In this document: positions 34,001 to 42,544 of the stretch, piece after piece
How positions within the stretch are numbered: the stretch's first letter is position 1
How the letters are laid out: each line of letters begins with the position of its first letter
Source of the DNA: G963676655 sp963676655
GTDB taxonomy: Bacteria > Verrucomicrobiota > Lentisphaeria > Victivallales > Victivallaceae
Direction: 5' to 3'
Assembly (NCBI GenBank): GCA_963676655.2
Contig: CAXXKX010000003.1
Span: 3,410,001-3,474,000 of the forward strand
Length of the DNA: 64,000 nt
Program-made: the position numbers and the translations under genes
The notes under the pieces: model-generated
The model's database searches: none
What the model was told of the DNA's origin: nothing
Seen by the model: the letters and a program-made list of their open reading frames with translations, nothing else

Positions 34001-36592
34001 ATGTCAGAAACAAGTTTTGCAACCGGTCATGACCCGACAGCCACAGTCGCCGCCAGGGGGAATGATGACGGACATAAAGATTATATAAGCATTGATAACT
34101 TCAAAGCTGCGATTAACCTTTCTGAAGACCGGAATCTTACTCGTTTCGGTGATGTTCGAACTATCGGTATGGGGGGAATCGGTTCGGTTATGTCCGGACA
34201 TGATGAAACTCTTGCGCGTGAAGTAGCCATCAAAATTCTGCGTCCGGCCTACCGCAACCGCAAGCCGCATCTTGAACGTTTTATCCGGGAAGCCAGGGCT
34301 ACTGCTCAGATTGCCCATCCTAATATCGTGCCGGTGCATGAACTGGGCGTTTTCGATGATGTCGGGCCTTTCTTTACTATGAAACGGGTTGAAGGCGAGA
34401 CCTTAAAACACGTGCTTCGGATGCTTGAACTTGGAATTCCGGAGTATCGTCAGGCTTATTCACTGCATCATTTACTTGAAATTTACATTTCCGCCTGCAA
34501 CGGCGTGGCATATGCCCACAGTCGCGGAATTGTGCATCGCGACCTGAAACCTGCCAATATTATGCTTGGGGAGTATGGTGAGGTAATGGTGATGGACTGG
34601 GGGCTGGTGAAATTTGTCGGCCCTACTTCTTTGACCAAAACGCAAACCACTATGGTTGAATTCAAAGATGAACTGGTCGGGATGGATGCCACTGCGACGA
34701 TTGACGGTTCGATCAGCGGTACTCCTGCATTTATGTCGCCTGAACAGGCCTTGGGTAATATGAGTACGATTGATGAGCGGACCGATCTGTATAGTCTCGG
34801 CGCGATTCTCTATTGTATTTTAACGCATCGGCGTTCGCCCTACGACAGCAACCTGGCACTCGAAGACGTGTTGCAGCGGGTTGTGGACGGAGACTTTTTG
34901 TCTCCTCGAAAACGCAATCCAAAGTTGAAAATACCTAAAGAGCTTGAAGCGATTTGCCTTAAAGCAATGAACTTTCACCGTCAGGACCGTTACTCTTCGG
35001 TCAGGGATTTGATTCAGGATGTAAGGCATTATCTCGAAGGGATGCCGGTATCGGCTTATCCTGAACCGATGATTTCGATCGCGTTTAAAAGGATCAAACG
35101 GTATCCGCTGATCCCGTTGACTGCCGCCGTGGCGCTTTTTTCGCTGGCGGTTTCTTTCGGCTCTATTCACTTCAGCCGGGAATATCATTTTAAGAGTTAC
35201 ATGCAGACGATTGCCGACAATATTGCCAATGGCAATCTTTTCGTGATTCGAGCCGAGAGCGTATTGCGCAAATTGGAGGCGGAAAGAGAACACAACCCGA
35301 GCAAGTTGAAAACTCCGCGGGAGATTCAGCTTGAATTGGAATTAAGTCGATATAAGGCTGATTTCAACAATAATTTTGACGCGGCGATGGAACTTTTGAT
35401 CAAGACAGAGGAAACCGGATTGCAGCAGAATGTGGTTGCCAGGAAAATTGCTGAAATATATAATAAGCGGATTAATTTCAGCATAAGGGAAAAGAATTAC
35501 GAACTGACTCGTAAACTGCTTTACGAAATTAGAATGAAAAACTATGATGCGTATTCTAAAATTCTTGGAAACAATCAGGTTATGTTCAGTAAAATCAACC
35601 AGATCCGGGCTGAAGAAGGAACGTTCCTGGTCAATACCAAGCCGGTGGCGGCAAAGATTGAAGTCGTTCCGCTGACCACGCTTGAGAAACCTTTGAAGAA
35701 AAGCGTTTTTAATTCAGGCGACCGGGCTGAGGAGATTCCCACTGGTATTTATCTGCTGAAGATCAAGGCTAATGGATATCCTATGGTCAAATATCCGATC
35801 AAACTTGAACCGGCAAATGAATATACTTTGGACATCTACATACCGCAATCAATCCCGGACGGGACGGTTTATATCCCTGCCGGGCCGTTTGTGATGGGCG
35901 GCCAGGAATCGACTGTTTACAGAAAGCACACAAGAACTCTTCCTGGCTTCTTTATTAAGAAATATGAGGTCACTTTTGCCGAATATCTTGAGTTTTGGAA
36001 GAGTTTGAAAGATCCTGTTTTGAAAGAGTTATACGCATCCAAGTTTGCTACTTCACGGAGTGATGCGAATCTTCTAGCCTGGGACAAGAGCGGAAAGTTG
36101 CGGAAAGACTTATCTTTGCGCCAGCCGATTGCCGGTATAACTCGTGAAGCGGCTGTTGCTTATTGTAAATGGCTCTCTAGTAAAACCGGTTTGTTATGTC
36201 GACTGCCGACTGCGGCCGAATGGGAAAAGGCGGCGCGTGGAACTGATGAACGCAAATATGTCTGGGGCGATACGCTGAGCTCAGAAAAGACATTGACACT
36301 TGAAAATCTTAAAGCGAAGAAAAAATACCCGATAAGCGCTCCTCCCGGAAGTTTTCCTCAGGACGTATCAATCTACGGGGTGTATGATATGGGTGGCAAT
36401 GTCCGTGAGTATACCAGTTCCCGTTTCGCAGATCATTTGCTCTATCAGGTAAAAGGCAGCGGCGCGTTTTCATCTGCTCGTTTCCTTAATTGCTCCACTG
36501 CAAGTTATGCGGGAGTTATGGATAATGATATCGGTTTTCGCTATGTCATTTCCCTTGATGCTGTGACCAAGAAACAAAAGCCTAATTTTTAA
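34001..36592 (+). CDS. Ser/Thr protein kinase with PEGA-like and SUMF1-type domains
   Basis: Residues about 47-345 are a Hanks-type kinase: the glycine loop is IGMGGIGSV, the lysine is in EVAIKILRP, the catalytic loop is IVHRDLKPANIML, DFG reads DWG, and GTPAFMSPEQ is the activation-segment end. A membrane helix follows (about 372-390). Residues about 540-620 are PEGA-like (VNTKPVAAKIEVV, then GYPMVKYPIKL). The C-terminal domain (about 625-855) is a SUMF1/formylglycine-generating-enzyme fold with GPFVMGG, YEVTFAEYLEFW and RLPTAAEWEKAARG. The cysteine pair of true formylglycine-generating enzymes is not evident, so it may bind ligand instead. It is 13 bases downstream of the coiled-coil gene. 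Confidence 0.9.
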   Translation: MSETSFATGHDPTATVAARGNDDGHKDYISIDNFKAAINLSEDRNLTRFGDVRTIGMGGIGSVMSGHDETLAREVAIKILRPAYRNRKPHLERFIREARATAQIAHPNIVPVHELGVFDDVGPFFTMKRVEGETLKHVLRMLELGIPEYRQAYSLHHLLEIYISACNGVAYAHSRGIVHRDLKPANIMLGEYGEVMVMDWGLVKFVGPTSLTKTQTTMVEFKDELVGMDATATIDGSISGTPAFMSPEQALGNMSTIDERTDLYSLGAILYCILTHRRSPYDSNLALEDVLQRVVDGDFLSPRKRNPKLKIPKELEAICLKAMNFHRQDRYSSVRDLIQDVRHYLEGMPVSAYPEPMISIAFKRIKRYPLIPLTAAVALFSLAVSFGSIHFSREYHFKSYMQTIADNIANGNLFVIRAESVLRKLEAEREHNPSKLKTPREIQLELELSRYKADFNNNFDAAMELLIKTEETGLQQNVVARKIAEIYNKRINFSIREKNYELTRKLLYEIRMKNYDAYSKILGNNQVMFSKINQIRAEEGTFLVNTKPVAAKIEVVPLTTLEKPLKKSVFNSGDRAEEIPTGIYLLKIKANGYPMVKYPIKLEPANEYTLDIYIPQSIPDGTVYIPAGPFVMGGQESTVYRKHTRTLPGFFIKKYEVTFAEYLEFWKSLKDPVLKELYASKFATSRSDANLLAWDKSGKLRKDLSLRQPIAGITREAAVAYCKWLSSKTGLLCRLPTAAEWEKAARGTDERKYVWGDTLSSEKTLTLENLKAKKKYPISAPPGSFPQDVSIYGVYDMGGNVREYTSSRFADHLLYQVKGSGAFSSARFLNCSTASYAGVMDNDIGFRYVISLDAVTKKQKPNF

Positions 36593-36601
36593 GGAGAATT
36601 T

Positions 36602-38242
36602 ATGTCACTCACGCTGGTTCCGGTGAGTTCCCTAGAAAAAATATTTCCAGCTGAAAAACCATCCAGGATTTTACGTAAAGCTTCGGCTCTGGCAGGCGAA
36701 GTTTTTTCATTTCAAGTCTGTTGCCTGACGGAAAAATATCTTTCTCAAGGCAGGGTTGAAGCAATCGGGGATATCGCTGACGACATAACGGTTCGAAATG
36801 TTGAACTCAGTCCGGTTGAATATTTCGGTCCGGATTATGACGATGACGTCATTAGTGTTGAACCAGGTTTATATCCGGATTTACTGTCCCCGGTTTCAAA
36901 TGATATCAGAATTCCGCAAAATCAGTGGCGTGCGTTCTGGATAACCATCAGGGTTCCGGAAGGCCATCAGGGAGGTTTAATTAAAGCCGGAATCAAGTTT
37001 TCAGGAGAAATGCCCGAGCTTGGTGCATGCAGTGGACTGGCAGAGATAGAACTTGAAATTATCCCTGTAAAACTGCCGGAACAGAAGTTATTGCAAACGC
37101 AGTGGTTCCATACCGACTGCATATATACGCATTACAATGTTCCATGCTGGAGCGAGGCTCATTGGACTTTGCTCGCGAAATATTTTGCTAACGCGGCCGG
37201 ACATGGCATCAATTTGCTGTTGACTCCGCTTTTTACCCCGCCGCTGGATACCGCTGTCGGCACGGAAAGGCCGACCGCGCAGCTGATTGGGGTTTCTTGT
37301 GATGATGGCCGGTATGCATTTGATTTTTCAAAACTGGAGCGCTGGATAACTCTTGCTCAAAAATGCGGGATTACCCATTTTGAATTTGCTCATTTTTTCA
37401 CGCAGTGGGGGGCTGGATTTACCCCGAAAATTGTGGTGACAGAGGATGGTGTGGATATCAAGAAGTTTGGCTGGCACGTGCGGGCCGACAGCGTTGAATA
37501 TATGGATTTGCTTGATGCATTTTTGCCGCAACTGGTATCTTTTATTGAAGAAAAAGGTCTCGGAAACAAATCCGTTTTCCATGTTTCTGACGAGCCGGGT
37601 TTGCAGCACATGGAAGCATACGGCAAAGCAGTTGCCTTATTGCGTCGCCACCTGTCCGGATATAAGATAATTGATGCGCTTTCAAAAGTCGATTTTTATC
37701 AGACCGGTCTGGTCGAAAATCCGGTTCCGGCCAATAATCATTTTGAAGATTTTTATGAGTTGGGCATAAAGAATTTGTGGACCTATTATTGCGTGTCTCA
37801 ACGCGATAAGGTTCCTAACAGGTTCATTTATTATCCTTCATGCCGGGCAAGGATTATGGGGCTTTTGCTGTATAAATATGACCTGGAAGGCTTTTTGCAT
37901 TGGGGGTATAATTTCTGGTATTCCCAGTATTCGATAAAGCAGATTGATCCTTTCCGGGTTACGGATTCGGGGCTTGCTTTTCCGGCCGGAGATCCGTTTC
38001 TTGTCTATCCCGGCCCGGACGGCCCGTTTGACTCGATTCGGCATGAGGTCTGTTTTGATGCGATTCAGGACTTGCGAGCCCTTCGTGCATTGGAAAATGT
38101 AATCGGACGGGAAAAAACACTTGACATTATCGAACGAGATGGCATTTTAAGTATGACGGAATATCCCCGCAGTCCGGAATGGCTGCTGGAAACTCGTGAG
38201 AGAATTAATCAACTCCTGGCGGAAAATATTGCAAAGGAATAG
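36602..38242 (+). CDS. DUF4091 domain protein, glycoside hydrolase-like
   Basis: The 546-residue protein lacks a signal peptide and matches the DUF4091 family: a beta-sandwich N-terminal part (to about 165) with GEVFSFQVCC and RAFWITIRVPEG, then a TIM-barrel-like region with FHTDCIYTHY, FEFAHFFTQWG and SVFHVSDEPGLQH, the last holding a candidate acidic pair (DEP). It ends with WGYNFWYS and a DGPFDSIRHEV segment. AAGGAG precedes the ATG by 6 bases. It begins 10 bases after the kinase gene. A glycoside hydrolase role is inferred from fold resemblance; the substrate is unknown. Confidence 0.8.
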   Translation: MSLTLVPVSSLEKIFPAEKPSRILRKASALAGEVFSFQVCCLTEKYLSQGRVEAIGDIADDITVRNVELSPVEYFGPDYDDDVISVEPGLYPDLLSPVSNDIRIPQNQWRAFWITIRVPEGHQGGLIKAGIKFSGEMPELGACSGLAEIELEIIPVKLPEQKLLQTQWFHTDCIYTHYNVPCWSEAHWTLLAKYFANAAGHGINLLLTPLFTPPLDTAVGTERPTAQLIGVSCDDGRYAFDFSKLERWITLAQKCGITHFEFAHFFTQWGAGFTPKIVVTEDGVDIKKFGWHVRADSVEYMDLLDAFLPQLVSFIEEKGLGNKSVFHVSDEPGLQHMEAYGKAVALLRRHLSGYKIIDALSKVDFYQTGLVENPVPANNHFEDFYELGIKNLWTYYCVSQRDKVPNRFIYYPSCRARIMGLLLYKYDLEGFLHWGYNFWYSQYSIKQIDPFRVTDSGLAFPAGDPFLVYPGPDGPFDSIRHEVCFDAIQDLRALRALENVIGREKTLDIIERDGILSMTEYPRSPEWLLETRERINQLLAENIAKE

Positions 38243-38251
38243 TCTTGACGC

Positions 38252-39700
38252 ATGGACGGCATTCAGCTGGAAATGAATTTTGATACACCTGGAGAGAATA
38301 TCTTCAGGGCGCAGCTGCGGCAAGGCATTTTTTCGGTTCTGTGTGAGGTACCTTCGCCCAACCATGATACTCAACTTGAAGATGCTGGAAAGCGCCTTCA
38401 GCAGATTGAGCAGGCGGTGACGGGGATTAAAGAAATTCCGGTCAGCATAGCTTTAACCAGTAAATATCAATACCACAATTCATGGAACGTCGCGGATTTT
38501 GCATCGTTTCTTGACCAAAAGAGTCGCGGGCGTCATCTTATTTATGTCAGCGGGCGTAATTGCTCTGCTGAACAGATCCAGTCAACTTTAGGCCAATTGA
38601 CCGGCTCGGGGTTTCGCAACCTGGCTGCTGTTTCCGGTAATGCGCTACCCGGTGAAAGCATTAAACAAACGGCCAGACGTCCATTTGTCGAGAGTGTCAA
38701 TATAATTAAAAATATGCCTGCCTGGGGCGGTACGCGGGATGTATTTATCGGGAGCACTGTCAATCCTTTCAAGTATTCGCATGAATCCTTGCTGGGGCAA
38801 TATTTCAAACTGGTAAAAAAAATTAATTTCGGCGCTCAGTTTGTGGTCGCACAAATGGGCTGGGATATGATGAAACTGCAGGAATTGCGATGGTTTCTCA
38901 ACTTGCGTTCATTGGATTACCCGTTGATCTCCAGACTGCCGATGCTTTCACCTGAAATGGCTGAAAGTATTATTGCGGGGCGGGTTCCCGGATGTTTTAT
39001 CACGCCGGAATTCAGACGTATCCTCAAGAACGAGCTGAAATACTCCCGCAGTCAATTCCAGGCGGCTCAATGGCGGCGGCTGCAACTTCAGGCGGCAGGA
39101 GCCAAGCTGCTTGGCTTCAGCGCGGTTCAGTTGGCCGATTGCCATACTCCGGACCAGATCAGAACTGCGGCCAGAATGATCGCTGAAGCTTTGGAAGAGT
39201 TTTCTTCCTTTGAAACCTGGCTTGCCGAATATCGGGAATTCAATGGACAGCGCCAGGTGACTCCTGATATTCGTTACTACTATCTTTTCAGTAATTTGCT
39301 GACCAAGCTGCATACCGATGACAGTTCACGTATGACGATTACGGCGTTGCCTGACTGCAGTAAAAGTGAACTAGGGCTTTATCGAATCAGAAAATTCATG
39401 TTTCCTCACGCCAATCGTCAGGGGGCGTCGGAAAGATTTATTTTTAAAAAAGTATTTGCCGGTTGCCGACACTGTTCGCAATGCCGGTTGCCTCTGACCT
39501 GGTTTGTTTGCCCTGAAACATGCCCGAAGGGGATGGCTAACGGTCCCTGCGGCAGTTCCCGTCGTTTTGGGGAATGTGAGTTGGGCGGTATGGAATGCGT
39601 CCACAATCGGATATTTCGTTTAGCGAATCACGCTAACAGCCTCCATTCTCTGGAGGAAGAGTATATAGAATTGGTTACTTCACCATCCCGTAAAAATTAA
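38252..39700 (+). CDS. Methylenetetrahydrofolate reductase fused to a MetV-like Cys-rich C-terminal domain
   Basis: Residues about 20-320 form a MetF-type TIM barrel (FSVLCEVPSPN, then FIGSTVNPFKYSHE and FGAQFVVAQMGWD) that reduces methylene-THF to methyl-THF. The last 90 residues are the methylene-THF reductase C-terminal/MetV-type domain with eight cysteines, including CRHCSQC and the hallmark CPKGMANGPCG. In acetogens MetV is a separate metal-cluster partner of MetF; here both are in one chain. It starts ten bases after the DUF4091 gene, but a functional link is not evident. Confidence 0.85.
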   Translation: MDGIQLEMNFDTPGENIFRAQLRQGIFSVLCEVPSPNHDTQLEDAGKRLQQIEQAVTGIKEIPVSIALTSKYQYHNSWNVADFASFLDQKSRGRHLIYVSGRNCSAEQIQSTLGQLTGSGFRNLAAVSGNALPGESIKQTARRPFVESVNIIKNMPAWGGTRDVFIGSTVNPFKYSHESLLGQYFKLVKKINFGAQFVVAQMGWDMMKLQELRWFLNLRSLDYPLISRLPMLSPEMAESIIAGRVPGCFITPEFRRILKNELKYSRSQFQAAQWRRLQLQAAGAKLLGFSAVQLADCHTPDQIRTAARMIAEALEEFSSFETWLAEYREFNGQRQVTPDIRYYYLFSNLLTKLHTDDSSRMTITALPDCSKSELGLYRIRKFMFPHANRQGASERFIFKKVFAGCRHCSQCRLPLTWFVCPETCPKGMANGPCGSSRRFGECELGGMECVHNRIFRLANHANSLHSLEEEYIELVTSPSRKN

Positions 39701-39787
39701 TGCTGAATATTTTTCGTATGTTTGGTGATATGTTTTATTTATAATGACACAAATATGTCAAAAAATGATTTTTTTTTGAGTAAAAAT

Positions 39788-39816
39788 TTGCATTGTGGTG
39801 TTTTAAAGGTTATAAT
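39788..39816 (+). promoter_or_regulatory. Promoter of the PLPG-CTERM gene
   Basis: TTGCAT at 39788-39793 and TATAAT at 39811-39816 lie 17 bases apart. The start would be about 25 bases upstream of the ATG at 39848. The -10 is perfect, the -35 weak. Confidence 0.6.
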
Positions 39817-39847
39817 TAACTGTAGATTAATTAGAAAGGATAGAGTT

Positions 39848-40438
39848 ATGCATAAAATATTATTTATAGTTTTGATAGTTATGTCATTTGTTGCTTTCCC
39901 GGTTATGGGGGCATACCAATATGGTGATTACGTTTATTTTGATCAGTCCAGCGGGAATCGGTTGAATGTGGTCAAGAGCGGGTCATTAACCCTGAATTTT
40001 ACTCCGGCACTTCCGAGTTACGGGTATAATATTACTGATTGGAACACATTGACTGTGAAAGCGACTAACGCTGACGGTAGTGTAACATCCAGGACCGTGA
40101 ACATAACCGGCTCTTCGGTAAATATCGGGAATGTGATGCAGGGAAGTTCACTTCAGTTTTATCTCTCAGGGCAGCAGGGCAGTACTGTTGCTTCAAATTT
40201 CTGGGGGAGTGGCTGGGATACTTCCGCCGGACAATACGGATCATATGAATATTTGCATTTTGGAGGAAATTACGGAGCAAATAATTCAGGTTATATGAAT
40301 CAACAGTTTCAGGTTCAGGGTGCTCCGGCTTCAGGCGGACAGCCGTTGCCTGGAGTTGCGTTGTCGCTAATCCTCGGAGGTATCAGTCTCTGGGCGATAA
40401 AGAGGAAAAAAGCGAAAAGTGTAACCCAGTTGCTTTGA
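39848..40438 (+). CDS. Exosortase substrate with PLPG-type C-terminal sorting signal
   Basis: The 196-residue protein starts with a signal peptide (MHKILFIVLIVMSFVAFPVMGA) and ends with a tripartite tail: a PLPG motif near residue 166, a hydrophobic helix VALSLILGGISLWAI, and a basic cluster KRKKAK. This is the layout of PEP-CTERM substrates with PLPG in place of PEP. The middle is rich in Gly, Ser, Tyr and Asn, as in secreted matrix-type proteins. The ATG at 39848 follows AAAGGA by 7 bases; a longer frame upstream has no signal peptide at its start. The exosortase gene is 1.1 kb away on the other strand. Confidence 0.85.
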   Translation: MHKILFIVLIVMSFVAFPVMGAYQYGDYVYFDQSSGNRLNVVKSGSLTLNFTPALPSYGYNITDWNTLTVKATNADGSVTSRTVNITGSSVNIGNVMQGSSLQFYLSGQQGSTVASNFWGSGWDTSAGQYGSYEYLHFGGNYGANNSGYMNQQFQVQGAPASGGQPLPGVALSLILGGISLWAIKRKKAKSVTQLL

Positions 40439-40461
40439 ATTGCTGATTAATATTTGATATT

Positions 40462-40487
40462 AAAGCCGGGTACGCCCGGCTTTTTTT
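40462..40487. terminator. Bidirectional rho-independent terminator
   Basis: A stem AGCCGGG and CCCGGCT around TACG, with A-rich and T7 flanks on the two sides, lies between the convergent PLPG-CTERM and EpsI-like genes. Confidence 0.9.
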
Positions 40488-40495
40488 ATTTCCGG

Positions 40496-41602
40496 TCAGT
40501 TTTCAATAGCAAATGTTTGGACGAAATCCTGCAGTTGATTTTGAGCTGAGTCAATATTCGACTGGTTTCGGTTGTCCAATGTTATCATGATTTGATAGGT
40601 GTCCCACGTTTCGCTGTGATTCCACATTCGTCGGAAATATACGAAACTGCCAGTGGAAAAACTGGAGTTGGAGTACCAAACCCACATGAGAAATGTGTTA
40701 TTATTATTTTCTGTTATAATCTCATCGATATAAAATGTTTTACCATTAATTTCCATTTTTTTTATTTTTTCCGAGACGATAGTCCATCCTGAAGTTCGCA
40801 GGCAATGACTGGCCGGATGAATCGAATTGACTTTTTGCCCGCAGGTTATAGCCAACACGAAAATGCCTTTGTTTGTGCCGACAAAATAATATCTGCGGAT
40901 AACACTGTCGTTTCCGAAAAATCTTATATCTTGTTTGGTCACATCCTTGGCTCGTCCGATAAAAGTTCCTTTTTTAACTTCTTCAAAATTAAGGATTACA
41001 GGCGTACCTTGCTGATTAACAGTCATTCCATTCAAGCCGATTATAATTATAACAATGCAGACGGCGCCGGCAAACAAAATAGTTTCCGAGCGTACTTTTT
41101 TTTCCCACAGGTAATTGGATAAAAGCCATAAGATAAGAATTAGCGCCGATGCCGCTTTGAAAATTAATCCCGGCAGGATATGCGGACTGGAAATATAATA
41201 GTTGAGCCAGTACGTTGTGCTGGTCACCCCAAGTCCGAGCAAAGCAAAGGTTGGAAACATCCTGTATGTATTCTGACCGCCGTAAATAAGCCAGAACACG
41301 GCAAATGCGATTGCAATTCCGCAAAATATCTGGGCCGCATTTATTTGGGTAATCCATGAAATAATATACATTACCACAGCAGGGATGAGCAGAAACAATG
41401 CATGACAGTCTATTTGGGATACCTGATGACGTTTTCTGGTAAGCGTCCATACCAGCGGGAAAAGAAGCGCAAATAGAAATATAAATATCCAGTCGTACTT
41501 GTCTTGAGGAGATGTTTGCCAGGCGTTTAGCATATATGGCAACTTGACCGCGTATGGAATGAAGCCTGTGAAAAGGAGGGTGAATCTCAACGATCTGGGC
41601 AT
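40496..41602 (-). CDS. Exosortase-associated EpsI-like membrane protein
   Basis: The 368-residue protein has about six N-terminal hydrophobic segments (to residue 190), then a C-terminal extracytoplasmic domain of EpsI type, containing the family pattern IHPASHCLRTSGW (H262, C267, W273). EpsI-like proteins accompany exosortases in PEP-CTERM/extracellular polysaccharide loci and are thought to aid substrate processing. The start overlaps the exosortase stop by 16 bases, so the two are translationally coupled. Which exosortase subfamily it belongs to is not decided. Confidence 0.8.
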   Translation of the reverse strand: MPRSLRFTLLFTGFIPYAVKLPYMLNAWQTSPQDKYDWIFIFLFALLFPLVWTLTRKRHQVSQIDCHALFLLIPAVVMYIISWITQINAAQIFCGIAIAFAVFWLIYGGQNTYRMFPTFALLGLGVTSTTYWLNYYISSPHILPGLIFKAASALILILWLLSNYLWEKKVRSETILFAGAVCIVIIIIGLNGMTVNQQGTPVILNFEEVKKGTFIGRAKDVTKQDIRFFGNDSVIRRYYFVGTNKGIFVLAITCGQKVNSIHPASHCLRTSGWTIVSEKIKKMEINGKTFYIDEIITENNNNTFLMWVWYSNSSFSTGSFVYFRRMWNHSETWDTYQIMITLDNRNQSNIDSAQNQLQDFVQTFAIEN

Positions 41603-42483
41603 GATGTACCCTCCGATTGATTTTCAACGCTTTTTCCAATGAATAATTTGCCTGTCAGATACAGTAGAAATGTTGCTGATATAACAAATATTGCGCCAAA
41701 AGACATATGGTAAATATTATCAAATGCGTTTTCTCCGATCATGTAGAAGAGTAAAATAGTCAATAATAACCTGAGAACATTAGAAAAAATGATTATAGGC
41801 AGCAGTGCGGCATAGTGAAGAACAGCATTGAAAACTGTTCGATGTTTTCTCCATATTATAATGATGTATCCGAGGAATAACAATACTGCAAGTTGGGATA
41901 TTCCACTGCATGCGTCAGTTATGGCTATATCATAGCTTTCCATGCGAATTGTAGTCAAATGGTTGCTTATCTCACAACCGAAAGCTCGCAAAACCCGGAC
42001 GGTCAAGTCGGTTGATATCAAACGCAACGGATAACTTAAAGCGAGAAAAAGTTGTTCCTGCAGTGGAATTATCAGCAAGGTCAAAAACAGAACCGGAGCA
42101 TAACGAGCGCTGTTCCGGCCGTCACAGTATACGGCAATTGCCAATCCTGTCACAAATATTGCAAAATGAGAATGCAAATTCATGGAGTTGATATCAGGGA
42201 TGAGCAGGCATAATGGAACTAGCCCGAGAAGACTCCAGGCGATCAATTTTGACGCTGGTGACCTTCTGTTCGGAACTTCCAGTCTGCTAATCGTACGCCA
42301 GGTGATTACTCCAGCCAACAACCACAAGGGCAACGCGTTGCTTCTTTCTGTCGTGAATAAAAAGATCTGTAACGCAGAATACAAAAGAGTTGCGCTGAGC
42401 AGGACAAATATGCCGGGATTATTTATAAATAAATCCTTTATTCGCTGACGAATATGACAACTGCATTTTACGACTTTCGACAT
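41587..42483 (-). CDS. Exosortase/archaeosortase family transpeptidase
   Basis: The 298-residue polytopic protein carries the three conserved exosortase catalytic residues on successive helices: C192 in TDACSGISQL, R238 in FSNVLRLLL and H259 in DNIYHMSFGAI. Exosortases cleave the PEP-like tail of sorted proteins at the inner membrane and pass them to an envelope acceptor. The ATG at 42483 is preferred to a TTG two codons upstream. Its presumed substrate is the PLPG-tailed protein encoded nearby. Confidence 0.88.
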   Translation of the reverse strand: MSKVVKCSCHIRQRIKDLFINNPGIFVLLSATLLYSALQIFLFTTERSNALPLWLLAGVITWRTISRLEVPNRRSPASKLIAWSLLGLVPLCLLIPDINSMNLHSHFAIFVTGLAIAVYCDGRNSARYAPVLFLTLLIIPLQEQLFLALSYPLRLISTDLTVRVLRAFGCEISNHLTTIRMESYDIAITDACSGISQLAVLLFLGYIIIIWRKHRTVFNAVLHYAALLPIIIFSNVLRLLLTILLFYMIGENAFDNIYHMSFGAIFVISATFLLYLTGKLFIGKSVENQSEGTSCPDR

Positions 42484-42544
42484 AAACAACCTGCTTGTCC
42501 AATTACTTTGTCACGGATGCCGACTAGAACCGCCATCCGTCATT

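Noticed and set aside
36000..36592. Active formylglycine-generating enzyme at the kinase C-terminus
   Set aside because: The fold motifs are present but the cysteine pair needed for activity was not found, so only a domain-level call is made.
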